DNA of 64,000 nt, from positions 310,001 through 374,000 of the forward strand of contig NZ_BAZF01000001.1 of assembly GCF_000813145.1 (NCBI RefSeq). Direction: 5' to 3'. The stretch comes from Geobacter sp. OR-1. GTDB taxonomy: Bacteria > Desulfobacterota > Desulfuromonadia > Geobacterales > DSM-12255. This document shows positions 51,633-61,093 of this stretch, in pieces. The position numbers and the translations under genes were made by a program. The first letter of the stretch is position 1. Each line of letters begins with the position of its first letter. Under the pieces are notes generated by a model that did no database searches, was not told the origin of the DNA, and saw only the letters and a list, made by a program, of their open reading frames with translations.

Positions 51633-52309
51633 CAGGAGTTCGTCCGTTCTTCACGCACCAGCACCCCGTCATCGAGGTAGATGGTCCGGTCCCCCCAGGC
51701 TGCCACTTCCTGGTTGTGCGTTACCATGACAACGGTGAATCGCTCCTCTGCCCGCAGTTCCTTGAGCAGTTCCATGATCATTACCGTGCTCTTGTGGTCC
51801 AGGTTTCCGGTCGGCTCATCCCCCAGCAGGAGCTTCGGGCTGTTGATTATCGCCCGGGCAATGCAGACCCTTTGCTGTTCACCGCCCGAAAGTTCGCCGG
51901 GCCGGTTCTTCAGGCGATGGCCGAGCCCGACCCGCTCCAGGGCCGACCTGGCTTCCGCCTCATCAGGGACACTGTGAAAATACTGGGCAAGCATCACATT
52001 CTCAACGGCCGTCAGGTAAGGAACAAGGTGGTGTTGCTGGAATATTATGCCGACGAATTCCCGGCGGAAACGTGCCAGGCCATCTTCGGACAGCGCCAGC
52101 AGATCTTCCCCGCCAACCATTAAAGAACCGGCGCTGGGCCGGTCAAGCCCCCCCACCAGGTTCATGAGAGTACTTTTCCCGGAGCCGGAATGCCCCATAA
52201 CCGACAGCCATTCCCCCTCCGGGACCTGCAGATCAAGCGGCTTCAGGGCGCAGATATCGCCGTAGCTCCTGGTCAGACCGCCTGTTTCAATGATTGTTGT
52301 TGCCATCAT
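51632..52309 (-). CDS. ABC transporter ATP-binding protein (LolD-like) of the DUF2318 module
   Basis: A 225-residue ABC ATPase: Walker A GHSGSGKS (39-46), Q loop FQQHHLVPYLTAVENVMLAQYF, signature LSGGEQQRV, Walker [13 protein letters not shown] and MVTHNQEVAAW. It should drive the two FtsX-like permeases encoded just upstream. AGGA lies near the ATG pair; 52306 is an equally good start. Only seven bases separate it from the permease gene. Confidence 0.92.
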   Translation of the reverse strand: MMATTIIETGGLTRSYGDICALKPLDLQVPEGEWLSVMGHSGSGKSTLMNLVGGLDRPSAGSLMVGGEDLLALSEDGLARFRREFVGIIFQQHHLVPYLTAVENVMLAQYFHSVPDEAEARSALERVGLGHRLKNRPGELSGGEQQRVCIARAIINSPKLLLGDEPTGNLDHKSTVMIMELLKELRAEERFTVVMVTHNQEVAAWGDRTIYLDDGVLVREERTNS

Positions 52310-52316
52310 AATCCTT

Positions 52317-53477
52317 TTATTCCCCTCTTAGGCTTCTCACCGGATCGAGTTTAAACACCGCTATCATCGGCCCGACACTTCCCAGCAGAGCCAGAAAGAG
52401 ACTTACCCCCAGGGATATGCCGGAGAACCAAGGGATGAATTCTGCTGAGGCTGAGAAAACCGTTCTGGTGATGAACTGGGCAATAACACTGCCAAAGAGA
52501 TACCCGGCAACCCCGCCCAGGACCCCCAGCATTGCCGCTTCTCCGCAAAAGATCAGCATGACCTCCCAACGGGTCCCGCCCATCGCTTTCATGAGCCCGA
52601 TCTCCTTGCCCCTCTCCAGCACCGTGGTGCTCATGGTTCCGGCAACGCTGCTTCCGGCAGAGACCAGTACCACTGCCGTTACCATGATCATCAGCAGTTT
52701 TACCTTGGCAAGCAACCCCTCGGAGGTCCGGGCGGTCTGGCGCACCTCGTTGACCTTTGCCGATGGCAGGAGCAGCTGTAGTTCGGCCGCGTTCTTTTTG
52801 AGACTGTCTTTACCGGCGGTCACCATGAGCCGGACCAGGGTGAGCTGTCCGTCCAGGCCGAGTGCCTGCTGGAGTTCCGGCAGTGCCAGGAACAGCAGGC
52901 CGTCTTCCTCGCCGCCGGAAGATACAATGCCCGAGATGCGCAGCCTTAAGGTCTGAGCCTTGCCGTCAAGCTCCAGCGTATCACCAGGCTTGAGTTTCAG
53001 CCGGGTTGCCAGATCGCTGCCGACCACCGTCTCACCGGCTGCGGGCCATCTGCCCTTTAGCTGCCACCAGGGGAAAAGGCGGCGGATATCGGCGAAATTC
53101 ACCCCTTCCACCATGAGGTCGCTGTCTTTCCAGTGCATGGCGCCACGCAGATGGAAGGAGCGCTCCACCTTCAGGCCGCTTTTGTTAAGGGCGTCCTCCA
53201 CCTGACGCTGCGGCAGGTAGGCAGGTTCGCTGACAACGCCGAAATTGAGCCCCCCGCTTCCGACATCAAGACGGGCTGACTCGGGGATTACGATCAGGTT
53301 TGCCCCGTATTTGCGGACCTCTTCCGCCACCCGCTTCCCCATTGAGGACGAGACGATACCCAGGGCCGTGGCCAGGCTCGACGCCATGGCCAGCACCGCC
53401 AGCAGAAGCAGGGTGCGGCCCTTGCGATGGGCAAGTGCACGTAAAATCAGTTGGAGCAGCCAACGGCGCCTGTGCAT
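52317..53477 (-). CDS. ABC permease, FtsX-like (module permease 2)
   Basis: A 386-residue FtsX/MacB-type permease: first helix after a basic start (RKGRTLLLLAVLAMASSLATALGIVSSSM), periplasmic domain of about 200 residues (YGANLIVIPESARLDVGSGGLNFG..), and three C-terminal helices with TTVLERGKEIGLMKAMGGTRWEVMLIFCGEAAMLGVLGGVAGYLFG. It matches the neighbouring permease in layout, and the pair probably forms a heterodimer. AAGGA precedes the ATG by four bases, and the upstream stop is only two bases away. Confidence 0.92.
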   Translation of the reverse strand: MHRRRWLLQLILRALAHRKGRTLLLLAVLAMASSLATALGIVSSSMGKRVAEEVRKYGANLIVIPESARLDVGSGGLNFGVVSEPAYLPQRQVEDALNKSGLKVERSFHLRGAMHWKDSDLMVEGVNFADIRRLFPWWQLKGRWPAAGETVVGSDLATRLKLKPGDTLELDGKAQTLRLRISGIVSSGGEEDGLLFLALPELQQALGLDGQLTLVRLMVTAGKDSLKKNAAELQLLLPSAKVNEVRQTARTSEGLLAKVKLLMIMVTAVVLVSAGSSVAGTMSTTVLERGKEIGLMKAMGGTRWEVMLIFCGEAAMLGVLGGVAGYLFGSVIAQFITRTVFSASAEFIPWFSGISLGVSLFLALLGSVGPMIAVFKLDPVRSLRGE

Positions 53478-53478
53478 A

Positions 53479-54705
53479 TTATCCTTTCAGAACCCGCACC
53501 GGCTCGATCAGGAGCGCCCGGCGAAGAGGGACCACACTACCGGCTATGGCAACGCTTAAGGCCGAGATTATAGCGGTCGGGAACAGCCAGAGTGGGGATA
53601 CGATGGTGGAGCTGAAGACCGTTCGGCTGATGACCTCGGCGAGCTGGTCACCGAGCAGATAGCCGACCACCCCTCCTGCCATTGAAATGAGCAGGGTTTC
53701 CCCGACAAAAATGGCGCTGATCTGGAAACGGTCAGCCCCGACCGCCTTCATCAGGGCGATCTCAGGACTCCGCTCCGCCATTGAGGCCATCAGGCTGGTG
53801 GATACCGCTGTGGCCGAAGCCCCCAGAGCCAGCACGGTGAGGAGCAGCATCACACTATTCAGCTTCTTCAGCAGAGCCCCTTCGGCGCTGGCAATCTGCC
53901 AGATCGGTTTGGCGCGGCTACCGGCCATGACCTCTTCCACATTCTTGGCCACTGAGGTCACGTACGCCGTGCAATACCACTTCTCGTATTCATCCTTGGA
54001 CATAGTGGCCGGGTCTTTCTTGCCGAAATCATCCATGGGCACCGTAAGAGCGCTCACCAAAACGCGGGAAACCTTTCCCGGCAGCTGCAGAAGCGACTGA
54101 ACCGTTACCAGTGGCGCGAACAACTGCTCCTCCTCATAGCCACCGGTAGTGACGACACCGACAATCCGGAACTGCTGGCTGCGGCCACGCACGATCGTCG
54201 TTACATCACCGCCGGCAACGACATTAAGCCGTTTGGCCAGCGCCGCCCCGATTATTGCCTCAGCAGCATCTTCAGGCCATCGCCCTTGTACTTCCCACCA
54301 AGGGGCAATTCCCTTTATCCCCTGAATGGAAGAGTCCTCGCCCGGCACTTCCAGCTGTTTGGCGAACCATGTTCCGGAAACAACCCCCCGTTCCTTTTTG
54401 CCCCCTGCAGAAAATTCGGCGATGCTAAACAGATAGGGGGTAAATCCGGTGATATTGTACTTCCAGAAGACGGTCTTGATTTTCGGCAGGTCTTCCTCGC
54501 GCAAAAAACCGCCCTCCACTGCAGACGGTTCCAGGAGGATGTTGGCGCCATAGCTGCGCAGCTCCAGCGCCATCTTGTGGGAAATCTCACCGGAGATGCC
54601 GAGGAAAGCTGTGGCAACAGCGGCACCCATGGTGATCGACAGGAAAATCAGGAGCACAGCCTTGGGACGTTTGAGGAAAGAGTTTTTGAGGATTCTGAAC
54701 AGCAA
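53479..54705 (-). CDS. ABC permease, FtsX-like (module permease 1)
   Basis: A 408-residue FtsX-type permease. Helix 1 is KAVLLIFLSITMGAAVATAFLG; the periplasmic domain carries YGANILLEPSAVEGGF, near-identical in pattern to the partner's YGANLIVIPES; the last helices follow SMAERSPEIALMKAVGADRFQISAIFVGETLLISMAGGVVGYLLG. It starts at TTG, with AGGAG ten bases upstream; no ATG is available nearby. It is the first gene of the module, after a 122-base gap with a possible TATGAT -10 box. Confidence 0.9.
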   Translation of the reverse strand: MLFRILKNSFLKRPKAVLLIFLSITMGAAVATAFLGISGEISHKMALELRSYGANILLEPSAVEGGFLREEDLPKIKTVFWKYNITGFTPYLFSIAEFSAGGKKERGVVSGTWFAKQLEVPGEDSSIQGIKGIAPWWEVQGRWPEDAAEAIIGAALAKRLNVVAGGDVTTIVRGRSQQFRIVGVVTTGGYEEEQLFAPLVTVQSLLQLPGKVSRVLVSALTVPMDDFGKKDPATMSKDEYEKWYCTAYVTSVAKNVEEVMAGSRAKPIWQIASAEGALLKKLNSVMLLLTVLALGASATAVSTSLMASMAERSPEIALMKAVGADRFQISAIFVGETLLISMAGGVVGYLLGDQLAEVISRTVFSSTIVSPLWLFPTAIISALSVAIAGSVVPLRRALLIEPVRVLKG

Positions 54706-54827
54706 CGGGGATATTCTCCTACGCTAAGGCCATTTTCGTGGAATGTATCATAGTTTGCTTCCAGCCGAAAAGAATTCTTTAATACACGAGAGGTGTCAGC
54801 TTGTGCAGACACAGGTGGAGAACCGGT

Positions 54828-55523
54828 TTACGACACGACCCGTCCGTCAACCAGTTCCACCACCCTCGAACAGCGCTTTGCCAGACGCGGGTCATGGGTG
54901 ACAATCAGGAACGTTGTCCCTGATTCCCGGTTTATCTCATACAAAAGCTTGAAAATCCCATCAGCCGCAGCGGTATCGAGGTTGCCGGTCGGTTCGTCAG
55001 CAAGGACAAGAGGCGGATTGACAGCAAGTGCACGGGCAATGGCAACCCGCTGTTGCTGACCACCGGAGAGCTTGCCCGGTTTGAAGTCAACGCGGTCGGC
55101 CAAACCGACTCGTGTAAGCAGCCAGACAGCGCGCTCACGCTGCTCCGGAGTCAGTCGCCCCTCTTCGAGCATCAGAGGCAGCATCACATTTTCGAGAGCG
55201 GTGAATGCCGGAATCAGGTGATGGAATTGAAAAACAAACCCGATGCTCTTGCCGCGCAGACGGGTCAACTCTTCTTCCGGCATTGTTCCGGTCTCACGTC
55301 CCTGCATCAGCAAAGAACCGCCGGTCGGCTGTTCCAGCAGGCCGATGATGTTGAGCAGGGTGCTTTTGCCTGATCCGGAAGGACCGATAAGTGCGGTAAA
55401 TTCACCTTGCTCCATGGTCAGGCTGATCCCGTGCAGAACCTCGGTTGTTATGCCGTCGCTGCCGTACTCCTTGCGGACATCGGTCAACTGAAGAATAGGC
55501 GTGTGGATCGTATGCTCAGACAT
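54828..55523 (-). CDS. ABC transporter ATP-binding protein, LolD/MacB-like
   Basis: A 231-residue ATPase with Walker A GPSGSGKS (47-54), [24 protein letters not shown], signature LSGGQQQRV, Walker [13 protein letters not shown] and [11 protein letters not shown]. The ATG at 55523 overlaps the permease stop by eight bases; a longer in-frame reading to 55664 is out of place inside the permease gene. It ends the adaptor-permease-ATPase unit. Confidence 0.93.
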   Translation of the reverse strand: MSEHTIHTPILQLTDVRKEYGSDGITTEVLHGISLTMEQGEFTALIGPSGSGKSTLLNIIGLLEQPTGGSLLMQGRETGTMPEEELTRLRGKSIGFVFQFHHLIPAFTALENVMLPLMLEEGRLTPEQRERAVWLLTRVGLADRVDFKPGKLSGGQQQRVAIARALAVNPPLVLADEPTGNLDTAAADGIFKLLYEINRESGTTFLIVTHDPRLAKRCSRVVELVDGRVVS

Positions 55524-56736
55524 TGCGGATTGCCACCACAGGATCCAGTTTGGACGCTCGCACCGCCGGAGCGGCTGCCGCGAGAATGCCGGTGATAGTG
55601 GCCACTCCGGCTGCAAGCAAAAACATGTGCAGTTCGAGAACCACTGGAAACACCTGGGTGCCATCGGGGTTTATCGCGGTACGCGCAAAAAAGGTCACCA
55701 GCGCCGCCCCCACTCCACAGCCGAGTAAGGAGCCAGCCAACCCAACGATCCCCCCCTGAAGCAGAAATACCCGCAAAATCCGCTGACGCGAGCAGCCCAT
55801 GGCGCGCAGGATTCCGATCTCCCGTGATTTCTGGATGACCGAAACGACAAGCACGCTAGCAATGCCGAAAGCGACCGAAACAATGACAAAAAACTGGATC
55901 AGGTAACTGGAAGCGTTCTGCGACCGTAGACCGACCATCAACTGTGCATTCGTTTTCATCCAGCTTTCGGCGGTCAGTCCGGTCAAGGCAGCCAGCCGCC
56001 CGCTGAGGACCTCTGCAGCGAACAGATCCCGGATGGCAACGTCGATACTCGACACTCCGCCGACCAGATCAAGGAGGTTTTGTGCTGACCGGAGTGTAAT
56101 AAATACCCACCGGCGGTTGAGGTCGCGAATTCCTACGTCAAATATTCCGGCGACCGTGATGGTCTCGCTGCGGCCATCTGCAGTCTGCAGGCGGATTTTA
56201 TCGCCTAGCGATGCCCCCAGATCACGCGCCAAGTCGATGCCGATCGCGGCATCGTTGGCAGTAATGCGGAACGCGCCTTCCTTCATGAACGACGACATCG
56301 GCACAATTGCGGTGTACCGTTCCGGCTCCACCCCCATCAGCGCAACAGACTTGGTGGCATTCCCCCTCACGGCAAACGACGGGCCTGAAACTAGGGGCGA
56401 CACTGCGGTGACTTCTTTTCGCGATTCCAGCAGACGTATGACTTGCTGCCACTGGAGGATGGAACTTAACCGTTGGGCACGGCGCTCGATATTGGCCGAA
56501 ACAGCCAGCGTGCTGCTCGGCTTGATGATCCTCCGGGCTTCATCATCCGGTGGCCTCATGACCACGTGCGCCTGGGTGCCGAGGGTCTTCGCGATTATGC
56601 TGCGCTGAAGCCCGGTAATAAGCGAGATCAGGAATACGATGACCCCCACCCCCATGACGACGCCGCCAAGCATGAACAGGGTCTGGGCCCGCCCTTCTCT
56701 CAGAAACCGAAGTGCCAGCAGCCAGTCAATGCGCAC
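55516..56736 (-). CDS. ABC permease, MacB/FtsX-like
   Basis: A 406-residue permease: first helix about 18-40 ([24 protein letters not shown]), a periplasmic domain to about 270, then three helices with [49 protein letters not shown]. This order matches LolC/E and MacB permease halves. It overlaps the adaptor gene by 11 bases and the ATPase gene by eight, so the three are made together. A lipoprotein-release role (LolCDE) is less likely because a HlyD-type adaptor is present. Confidence 0.92.
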   Translation of the reverse strand: MRIDWLLALRFLREGRAQTLFMLGGVVMGVGVIVFLISLITGLQRSIIAKTLGTQAHVVMRPPDDEARRIIKPSSTLAVSANIERRAQRLSSILQWQQVIRLLESRKEVTAVSPLVSGPSFAVRGNATKSVALMGVEPERYTAIVPMSSFMKEGAFRITANDAAIGIDLARDLGASLGDKIRLQTADGRSETITVAGIFDVGIRDLNRRWVFITLRSAQNLLDLVGGVSSIDVAIRDLFAAEVLSGRLAALTGLTAESWMKTNAQLMVGLRSQNASSYLIQFFVIVSVAFGIASVLVVSVIQKSREIGILRAMGCSRQRILRVFLLQGGIVGLAGSLLGCGVGAALVTFFARTAINPDGTQVFPVVLELHMFLLAAGVATITGILAAAAPAVRASKLDPVVAIRNV

Positions 56737-57970
56737 TGTTTTTCACACCGGGTTTGGTATTGCTTGATGCTGACTGCAGGGAGATTCTGCTGCCGATTGC
56801 CACTTTGTCGGCGTCGGCAAGGACTGTTTCCCCCTCTGTAAGACCGCTTAGTACTTCACTCTCACCGCTACCGCGGATGCCGAGCACTATGTTCCGGCGC
56901 TCAGCCCGCCCTTCATGGGCTACCAGCACCCAGGGAGCGGTTGATGCGTCCCGAACGGTTTCAGACGGAACGGTCAGGACCTTGGGGTGCCGGGCAACCT
57001 CAATTTCCACGGAAACCGTCATATCCGGCACGAGATACGCCGGGGCATCGGCAACGTCAAAACGGACCTCAAACGTGCCCCGCTGCGGATCAACCGCAGG
57101 CACAACGGTCGCAAGACCGGCTGGGAATGTCTTGTCTGGATAGGCATCCGCGGAGCTGACCGCAGTCTGTCCGACACGGAGCAAGCCAAGGTTTTTCTCG
57201 TCCACCTGCGCAGTTATCTGGGTCCGCCCGGACCTTGACAGCACCAGAAGCGATACGCCCGCCTGCACGACATCACCTTTTTCAACTTTCCGGGCAATCA
57301 CCGTCCCATCACCCGGTGCGGTGATTAGGGTTCGGCTAAGCTTTTCGCGGGCAACATCCACTGCGGCCCGCGCCTGGGCAAGGCGTGCCCTGGCCTGCTT
57401 GATATCCCCCCCCTGCGGGTGGCTGTTGCTCAGTTGCAGTTTTTCGCGTTCCACTGCACCGGCAGCGACATCGCGTGCCCTTACCGCCTCATCAAGGTCT
57501 GCCCTGCTGTAGATACCCGAATCAAACAGCTTTTTTACCCGCTCGTAGGAGTTGAGCGCGTGCCGTAGCGTTGCTTCGGCTTCAGCAAGTTTCTGCCGGC
57601 TGACCGGCCCGTCAACTGACCCGATCTGGGCCAGCCGCTCTTCAAGTTCCCGCACAACGGCCTGGGCCTGTTCAAGTGCCGCCCTCGCCTCTTCATCACG
57701 CAGCCGTATGAGCAGATCACCTGCCTTGACCCGATCCCCGGAATCTACATAGACCATGGCAACCGAGCCAAGCAGTTGACTCCCCACATCAACGCGAGCC
57801 AATGACGTAACTCTGCCGGTTGTCACAACCGTCTGCAACAGATCCCGCCGCTCCACCGGATATCCCTGCACAGTTTTACCCCGCAGCTGCATACCGGCCA
57901 AAACGGTCACAGCCACGATCAGTAAACCGCCGGCAACATGCCGGCGAAATGAAAAGCGAAATGCGGTCAT
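56726..57970 (-). CDS. Efflux periplasmic adaptor (MacA-like)
   Basis: A 414-residue membrane fusion protein: N-terminal anchor (VAGGLLIVAVTVLAGM), barrel-sandwich half (GRVTSLARVDVGSQLLGSVAMVYVDSGDRVKAGDLLIRL), coiled hairpin (about 85-185), second half (SRTLITAPGDGTVIARKVEKGDVVQAGVSLLVL) and C-terminal beta domains. Together with the permease and ATPase downstream it makes a MacAB-type exporter; the outer membrane channel must be elsewhere. GAGG six bases before the ATG supports the start. The upstream region carries two palindromes. Confidence 0.92.
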   Translation of the reverse strand: MTAFRFSFRRHVAGGLLIVAVTVLAGMQLRGKTVQGYPVERRDLLQTVVTTGRVTSLARVDVGSQLLGSVAMVYVDSGDRVKAGDLLIRLRDEEARAALEQAQAVVRELEERLAQIGSVDGPVSRQKLAEAEATLRHALNSYERVKKLFDSGIYSRADLDEAVRARDVAAGAVEREKLQLSNSHPQGGDIKQARARLAQARAAVDVAREKLSRTLITAPGDGTVIARKVEKGDVVQAGVSLLVLSRSGRTQITAQVDEKNLGLLRVGQTAVSSADAYPDKTFPAGLATVVPAVDPQRGTFEVRFDVADAPAYLVPDMTVSVEIEVARHPKVLTVPSETVRDASTAPWVLVAHEGRAERRNIVLGIRGSGESEVLSGLTEGETVLADADKVAIGSRISLQSASSNTKPGVKNSAH

Positions 57971-58042
57971 TCAGTTCCTCTCGTACAAACTCTACGTGCG
58001 CAGATGCAGCGGACAACAAACTTATAATGTGAGCTATTAGTA

Positions 58043-58056
58043 ATGCAGTGTTGCAT
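58043..58056. promoter_or_regulatory. Palindrome upstream of the MacAB-like operon
   Basis: ATGCA, four bases, TGCAT, a perfect dyad 73 bases before the adaptor start, placed where an operator for a local repressor would lie. No regulator gene is adjacent. Confidence 0.35.
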
Positions 58057-58074
58057 AAATGACCTGATGCGGCA

Positions 58075-58121
58075 CGTCCCCTGGCCACATAACCAACTCT
58101 GTGTTATGCAGGCAGGGGACG
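58075..58121. repeat. Long interrupted inverted repeat upstream of the MacAB-like operon
   Basis: Outer arms CGTCCCCTG (58075) and CAGGGGACG (58113), inner arms CATAAC (58088) and GTTATG (58103), with symmetric four-base interruptions. It can form one long hairpin. No T tract follows on either strand, so a terminator is unlikely. It may be a degenerate repeat element or a regulatory hairpin in the 197-base gap, which otherwise shows no gene. Confidence 0.5.
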
Positions 58122-58167
58122 AGCAGTTGGCGATATTATAATACGTAGATGAGCGACGAATCTGAGA

Positions 58168-58584
58168 CTACTCGACCTTTGCCCGCATTTCCGGAGGCAG
58201 CGATTCCCGCAACAGCTCGACCTTTTTTTGCATCCGCCGCCAGGCGATTATCCCCCAGACCACCACGGTGAACATCATGACATGCTTCACCGCCAGTGCC
58301 GGGATCTGCAGTTTGTCGGCAGCGTTGGCCCATTCGAAGCTGGTGTAGAAGATGGTCCGCGGGATCCCGCCCAAGACGACCCACCAGAGGGCGAACTTGA
58401 ACAGCTTCTTCATATGGCTGTTAGTCTTCAGGAAGAAGAGCGTCGCCTCAGGGGTATTCATAGTCGCCTGGATGCGCATAATGGCATGCAGGGCGAAGCC
58501 GCTTCCCACCAACAGGCCGGTGGCCATGTCGTGGAAATAGTTGTTCATCATGATTGCGACGCCAAGTCCCGGGCCGATCTGCAT
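58168..58584 (-). CDS. Small integral membrane protein of unknown function
   Basis: A 138-residue protein with three or four helices (about 8-36, 60-80, 98-118). Notable are FHDMATGLLVGSGFALHAIMR and LAVKHVMMFTVVVWGIIAW, with His residues at helix positions that could bind heme, and a charged C-terminal tail. I do not recognise the family. It is the last gene of the cytochrome maturation group, two bases after the WG-repeat gene, so a link to heme proteins or the quinone pool is conceivable. Confidence 0.75.
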   Translation of the reverse strand: MQIGPGLGVAIMMNNYFHDMATGLLVGSGFALHAIMRIQATMNTPEATLFFLKTNSHMKKLFKFALWWVVLGGIPRTIFYTSFEWANAADKLQIPALAVKHVMMFTVVVWGIIAWRRMQKKVELLRESLPPEMRAKVE

Positions 58585-58586
58585 TG

Positions 58587-59670
58587 CTATTTATCCTTTG
58601 GTGGATCTACACTGAAATGCGTGTTGAAATGAGTGTACTGGTCTATTGAACGCTGGTCCCATTCAAAGCGCGCTTCTATCACCATTTTCCCGGTCTTGTC
58701 GATAAAACCGCATTTCTCACCTACTTTTACCGGTGCAAGACCGCTGACAAAGATGGAACCGGCATCAAACTGCGGTTTGATCACCATCTGGCCCTGCTTG
58801 TCCATATAGCCGACTTTCCCCTTGACCATCATCGGCGCGAGCCCTTCGGTGAAGAGGGTTGGTGAGGGGAATTCCTGGTTGATTATCGGTTTCCCGGTTT
58901 TGTCTATTAATTGCCAGGTATCTTTCTTTTTTACAGCGGCAACCCCATCGTTAAAATTGGTTGCTTCACTGTATTGTGCCGGGATTACCATTTTGCCGCT
59001 ATGGTCGATAAAACCTACTAAGCCGAATTTGCCGTTGATCTTGATCATGGCGAGCCCATCGCGAAACATGGCTGCTTCATAAAATTGCGGTGGTATTACC
59101 ATCTTGCCGGTTTTATCGATATAGCCATGCTGTCTGCCGACCTTGACAGAAGCCAGCCCTTCGGAAAACTGCGCGGCATCATCAAACTGGGGCTTTATGG
59201 CATATTTGCCTCTTTCATCGATAAAGCCCGCCTTGGCACTGCTCCCATTGGGAACAACCACTGCTGCCAGTCCATCCGTAAAGGCGAACGTGGACAGGTA
59301 ATCCATGTCGGTAACCGCCTTACCGCTCTGGTTGATGTAGCCCCACTTGCCCCCCTTCTGGACCGATGCCCTGCCATTCAGGAAAATTGATGCCTTATCG
59401 AAGCTGGGAGGGATTATCATGTTCCCGTTGGCATCGATGAAACCGTCTTTGCCGTTGACATGAACCGCAGCAAGTCCCTCGGAAAAGATGGAAGCCGAGT
59501 CAAATTGAGGTGGAATGACCGTAGTCCCGCCACGGTCACAGTAACCGTATTTCCCATTGAACTTCACGAGAAGGCGCAATGAGTTATCCAGCACGACCGT
59601 TTTTTTCTTCCCGCTGGCAGGCGGTGCAGAGTGTCAGTAATGCAACTGTGAGAATCAGTAGACGTTTCAT
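58587..59670 (-). pseudogene. WG-repeat lipoprotein gene interrupted by a frameshift in A7
   Basis: The ATG at 59670 (GGAG six bases upstream) starts MKRLLILTVALLTLCTACQREE, an export signal with a poor lipobox, but its frame stops at 59584. The other frame carries VVLDNSLRLLVKFNGKYGYCDRGG and then about ten WG repeats (GYIDKTGKMVIPPQF, EGLASVKVG types) to 58587. The two join if one A is dropped from the run of seven at 59600-59606. WG repeats form beta-structured surface or periplasmic domains of unknown function. The GTG at 59594, the first start in the repeat frame, has no ribosome site. Sequencing error, decay, slippage or phase variation are all possible. Confidence 0.82.
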
Positions 59671-59722
59671 ATTATTCTCCATTTTATGTAAGTCAGCTTC
59701 ATACTGGAGGAAACCACACACC

Positions 59723-61072
59723 TCAGCCGTTACCGGAAATATCTTTGAACAGTTTGGTAAACTCATCTTCCGCAAGGCTTTTGTAGTATTCGGAGCGCCC
59801 AGCCACCACCAGACAGCGTGCGCCGTCCTGTTCCCGCACGGCGCCAACGATTTCTCTGCGGTAGAAGAGCAGCCGCCAGATGACACCAATTGTGGCAATG
59901 GCAAAACCGGCATACAGGATTGAGAGCCCGCGTTGCTTGACGACGTAAAAGCGCACCCAGAAAGGCATGTCACGCATTTCAAGGCGGTAGCCGGCAAACT
60001 CCAGAGCGCCGTTTTTCGGAACAAGCCCCTCAGCGATCTTTTTCCCTGCTTGTTCCACGGCAATGAAGAACACCGGATTGTTGAATTCCATTGAACGTGT
60101 GGCCCGCTTCCCACCCTCCAGGACATAATCAGGGTAAAAAGTTGCCGTGTAGGAAAACGGGCCGAGGACAAACCGGTCCGGCTTCCTTTGTAGAACATCG
60201 AGTTTTATGTAGGCACCGCCGGTTTCCTTGCCGGACGCATCCTTCAGGACAAAGAGCGGCGATACACCGAGATGTTTGAAGACAAACGATGTGTGCTCGG
60301 TCGAGTAGGGCCTGTTGATGTCGACATCGTGTTTCTGGCCCTGGCTGTCAACCAGCAGCACACTGATTCCTGTTGGCGTATTGTGGACAACCCGCGGCAC
60401 AATGCTCTTCACTGTAAACGAGGCACTCGGCGGAGAACCGATTTCCGGCATTTTCGGCTGCGGCGATGCATTATAGCGGCTTAGTTCCCCTTGGAAAGAT
60501 TCTCCCTGGGCAAGATCGAGATAGCCGACAAACTCGGTATATACGCTGACCACTCCACCAAGAAGGATCAAAAAGAAACTGAGGTGAAAGAGCATGAAGG
60601 CAACTGGCGCCATACGGTTCTTCACGCCATAAAAGCCGGATGCGTCACCCAGTATCGTGTAGCGGTTTTTCCGGAGCAATCCGATAATTTTCTCACTGTC
60701 CAGATCGCCCGGCAGGGGGTAGGAACTCCGGAACGGATACCCTCCCACAGTCACTGGATCAGCGATTTTCGCATCAGAGAGCGTTATTCGGCTTTTTATG
60801 ATTGGCCAGCGTTGCCATAGAACAAGCGACAGATTGAGAAAGAACAGCAGCCATAAAGTTATAGTGATCGGAGAAGTATAGATAGTGGTCAGCCCAAGCG
60901 CATCAAGAAAAGCCACCAAGCCCGGCGCATTCTTTTGCCATTGGAGATAAATCGTCTTTAACAGTCTCTGCTGGGGTATCCATAGGCCGACCGCAAAGAT
61001 CATGGCAAGGAGACAGATTAGCAGGATGGTAAAGCGAAGAGAACTGAGGTATTTGATTAATTTATTTAACAT
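59723..61072 (-). CDS. resB: Cytochrome c biogenesis protein ResB (Ccs1)
   Basis: A 449-residue ResB protein: helices at about 12-32, 66-86 and 160-182, a large periplasmic domain, and a final helix (about 385-407). The start LSSLRFTILLICLLAMIFAVGLWIPQ and KNRMAPVAFMLFHLSFFLILLGGVVSVYTEFVGYLDLAQGESF are typical. ResB pairs with CcsA (the gene upstream) to bring heme and apocytochrome together in the periplasm (system II), which the multiheme cytochromes require. The gap to ccsA is 21 bases. Confidence 0.94.
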   Translation of the reverse strand: MLNKLIKYLSSLRFTILLICLLAMIFAVGLWIPQQRLLKTIYLQWQKNAPGLVAFLDALGLTTIYTSPITITLWLLFFLNLSLVLWQRWPIIKSRITLSDAKIADPVTVGGYPFRSSYPLPGDLDSEKIIGLLRKNRYTILGDASGFYGVKNRMAPVAFMLFHLSFFLILLGGVVSVYTEFVGYLDLAQGESFQGELSRYNASPQPKMPEIGSPPSASFTVKSIVPRVVHNTPTGISVLLVDSQGQKHDVDINRPYSTEHTSFVFKHLGVSPLFVLKDASGKETGGAYIKLDVLQRKPDRFVLGPFSYTATFYPDYVLEGGKRATRSMEFNNPVFFIAVEQAGKKIAEGLVPKNGALEFAGYRLEMRDMPFWVRFYVVKQRGLSILYAGFAIATIGVIWRLLFYRREIVGAVREQDGARCLVVAGRSEYYKSLAEDEFTKLFKDISGNG

Positions 61073-61093
61073 AAAGTATTTCAGGCGTCCTTT

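Noticed and set aside
59584-60198. 204-codon minus-strand frame across the end of resB
   Set aside because: Only its last 29 codons are meaningful (signal peptide of the WG-repeat protein from 59670); the rest is resB in the wrong frame.
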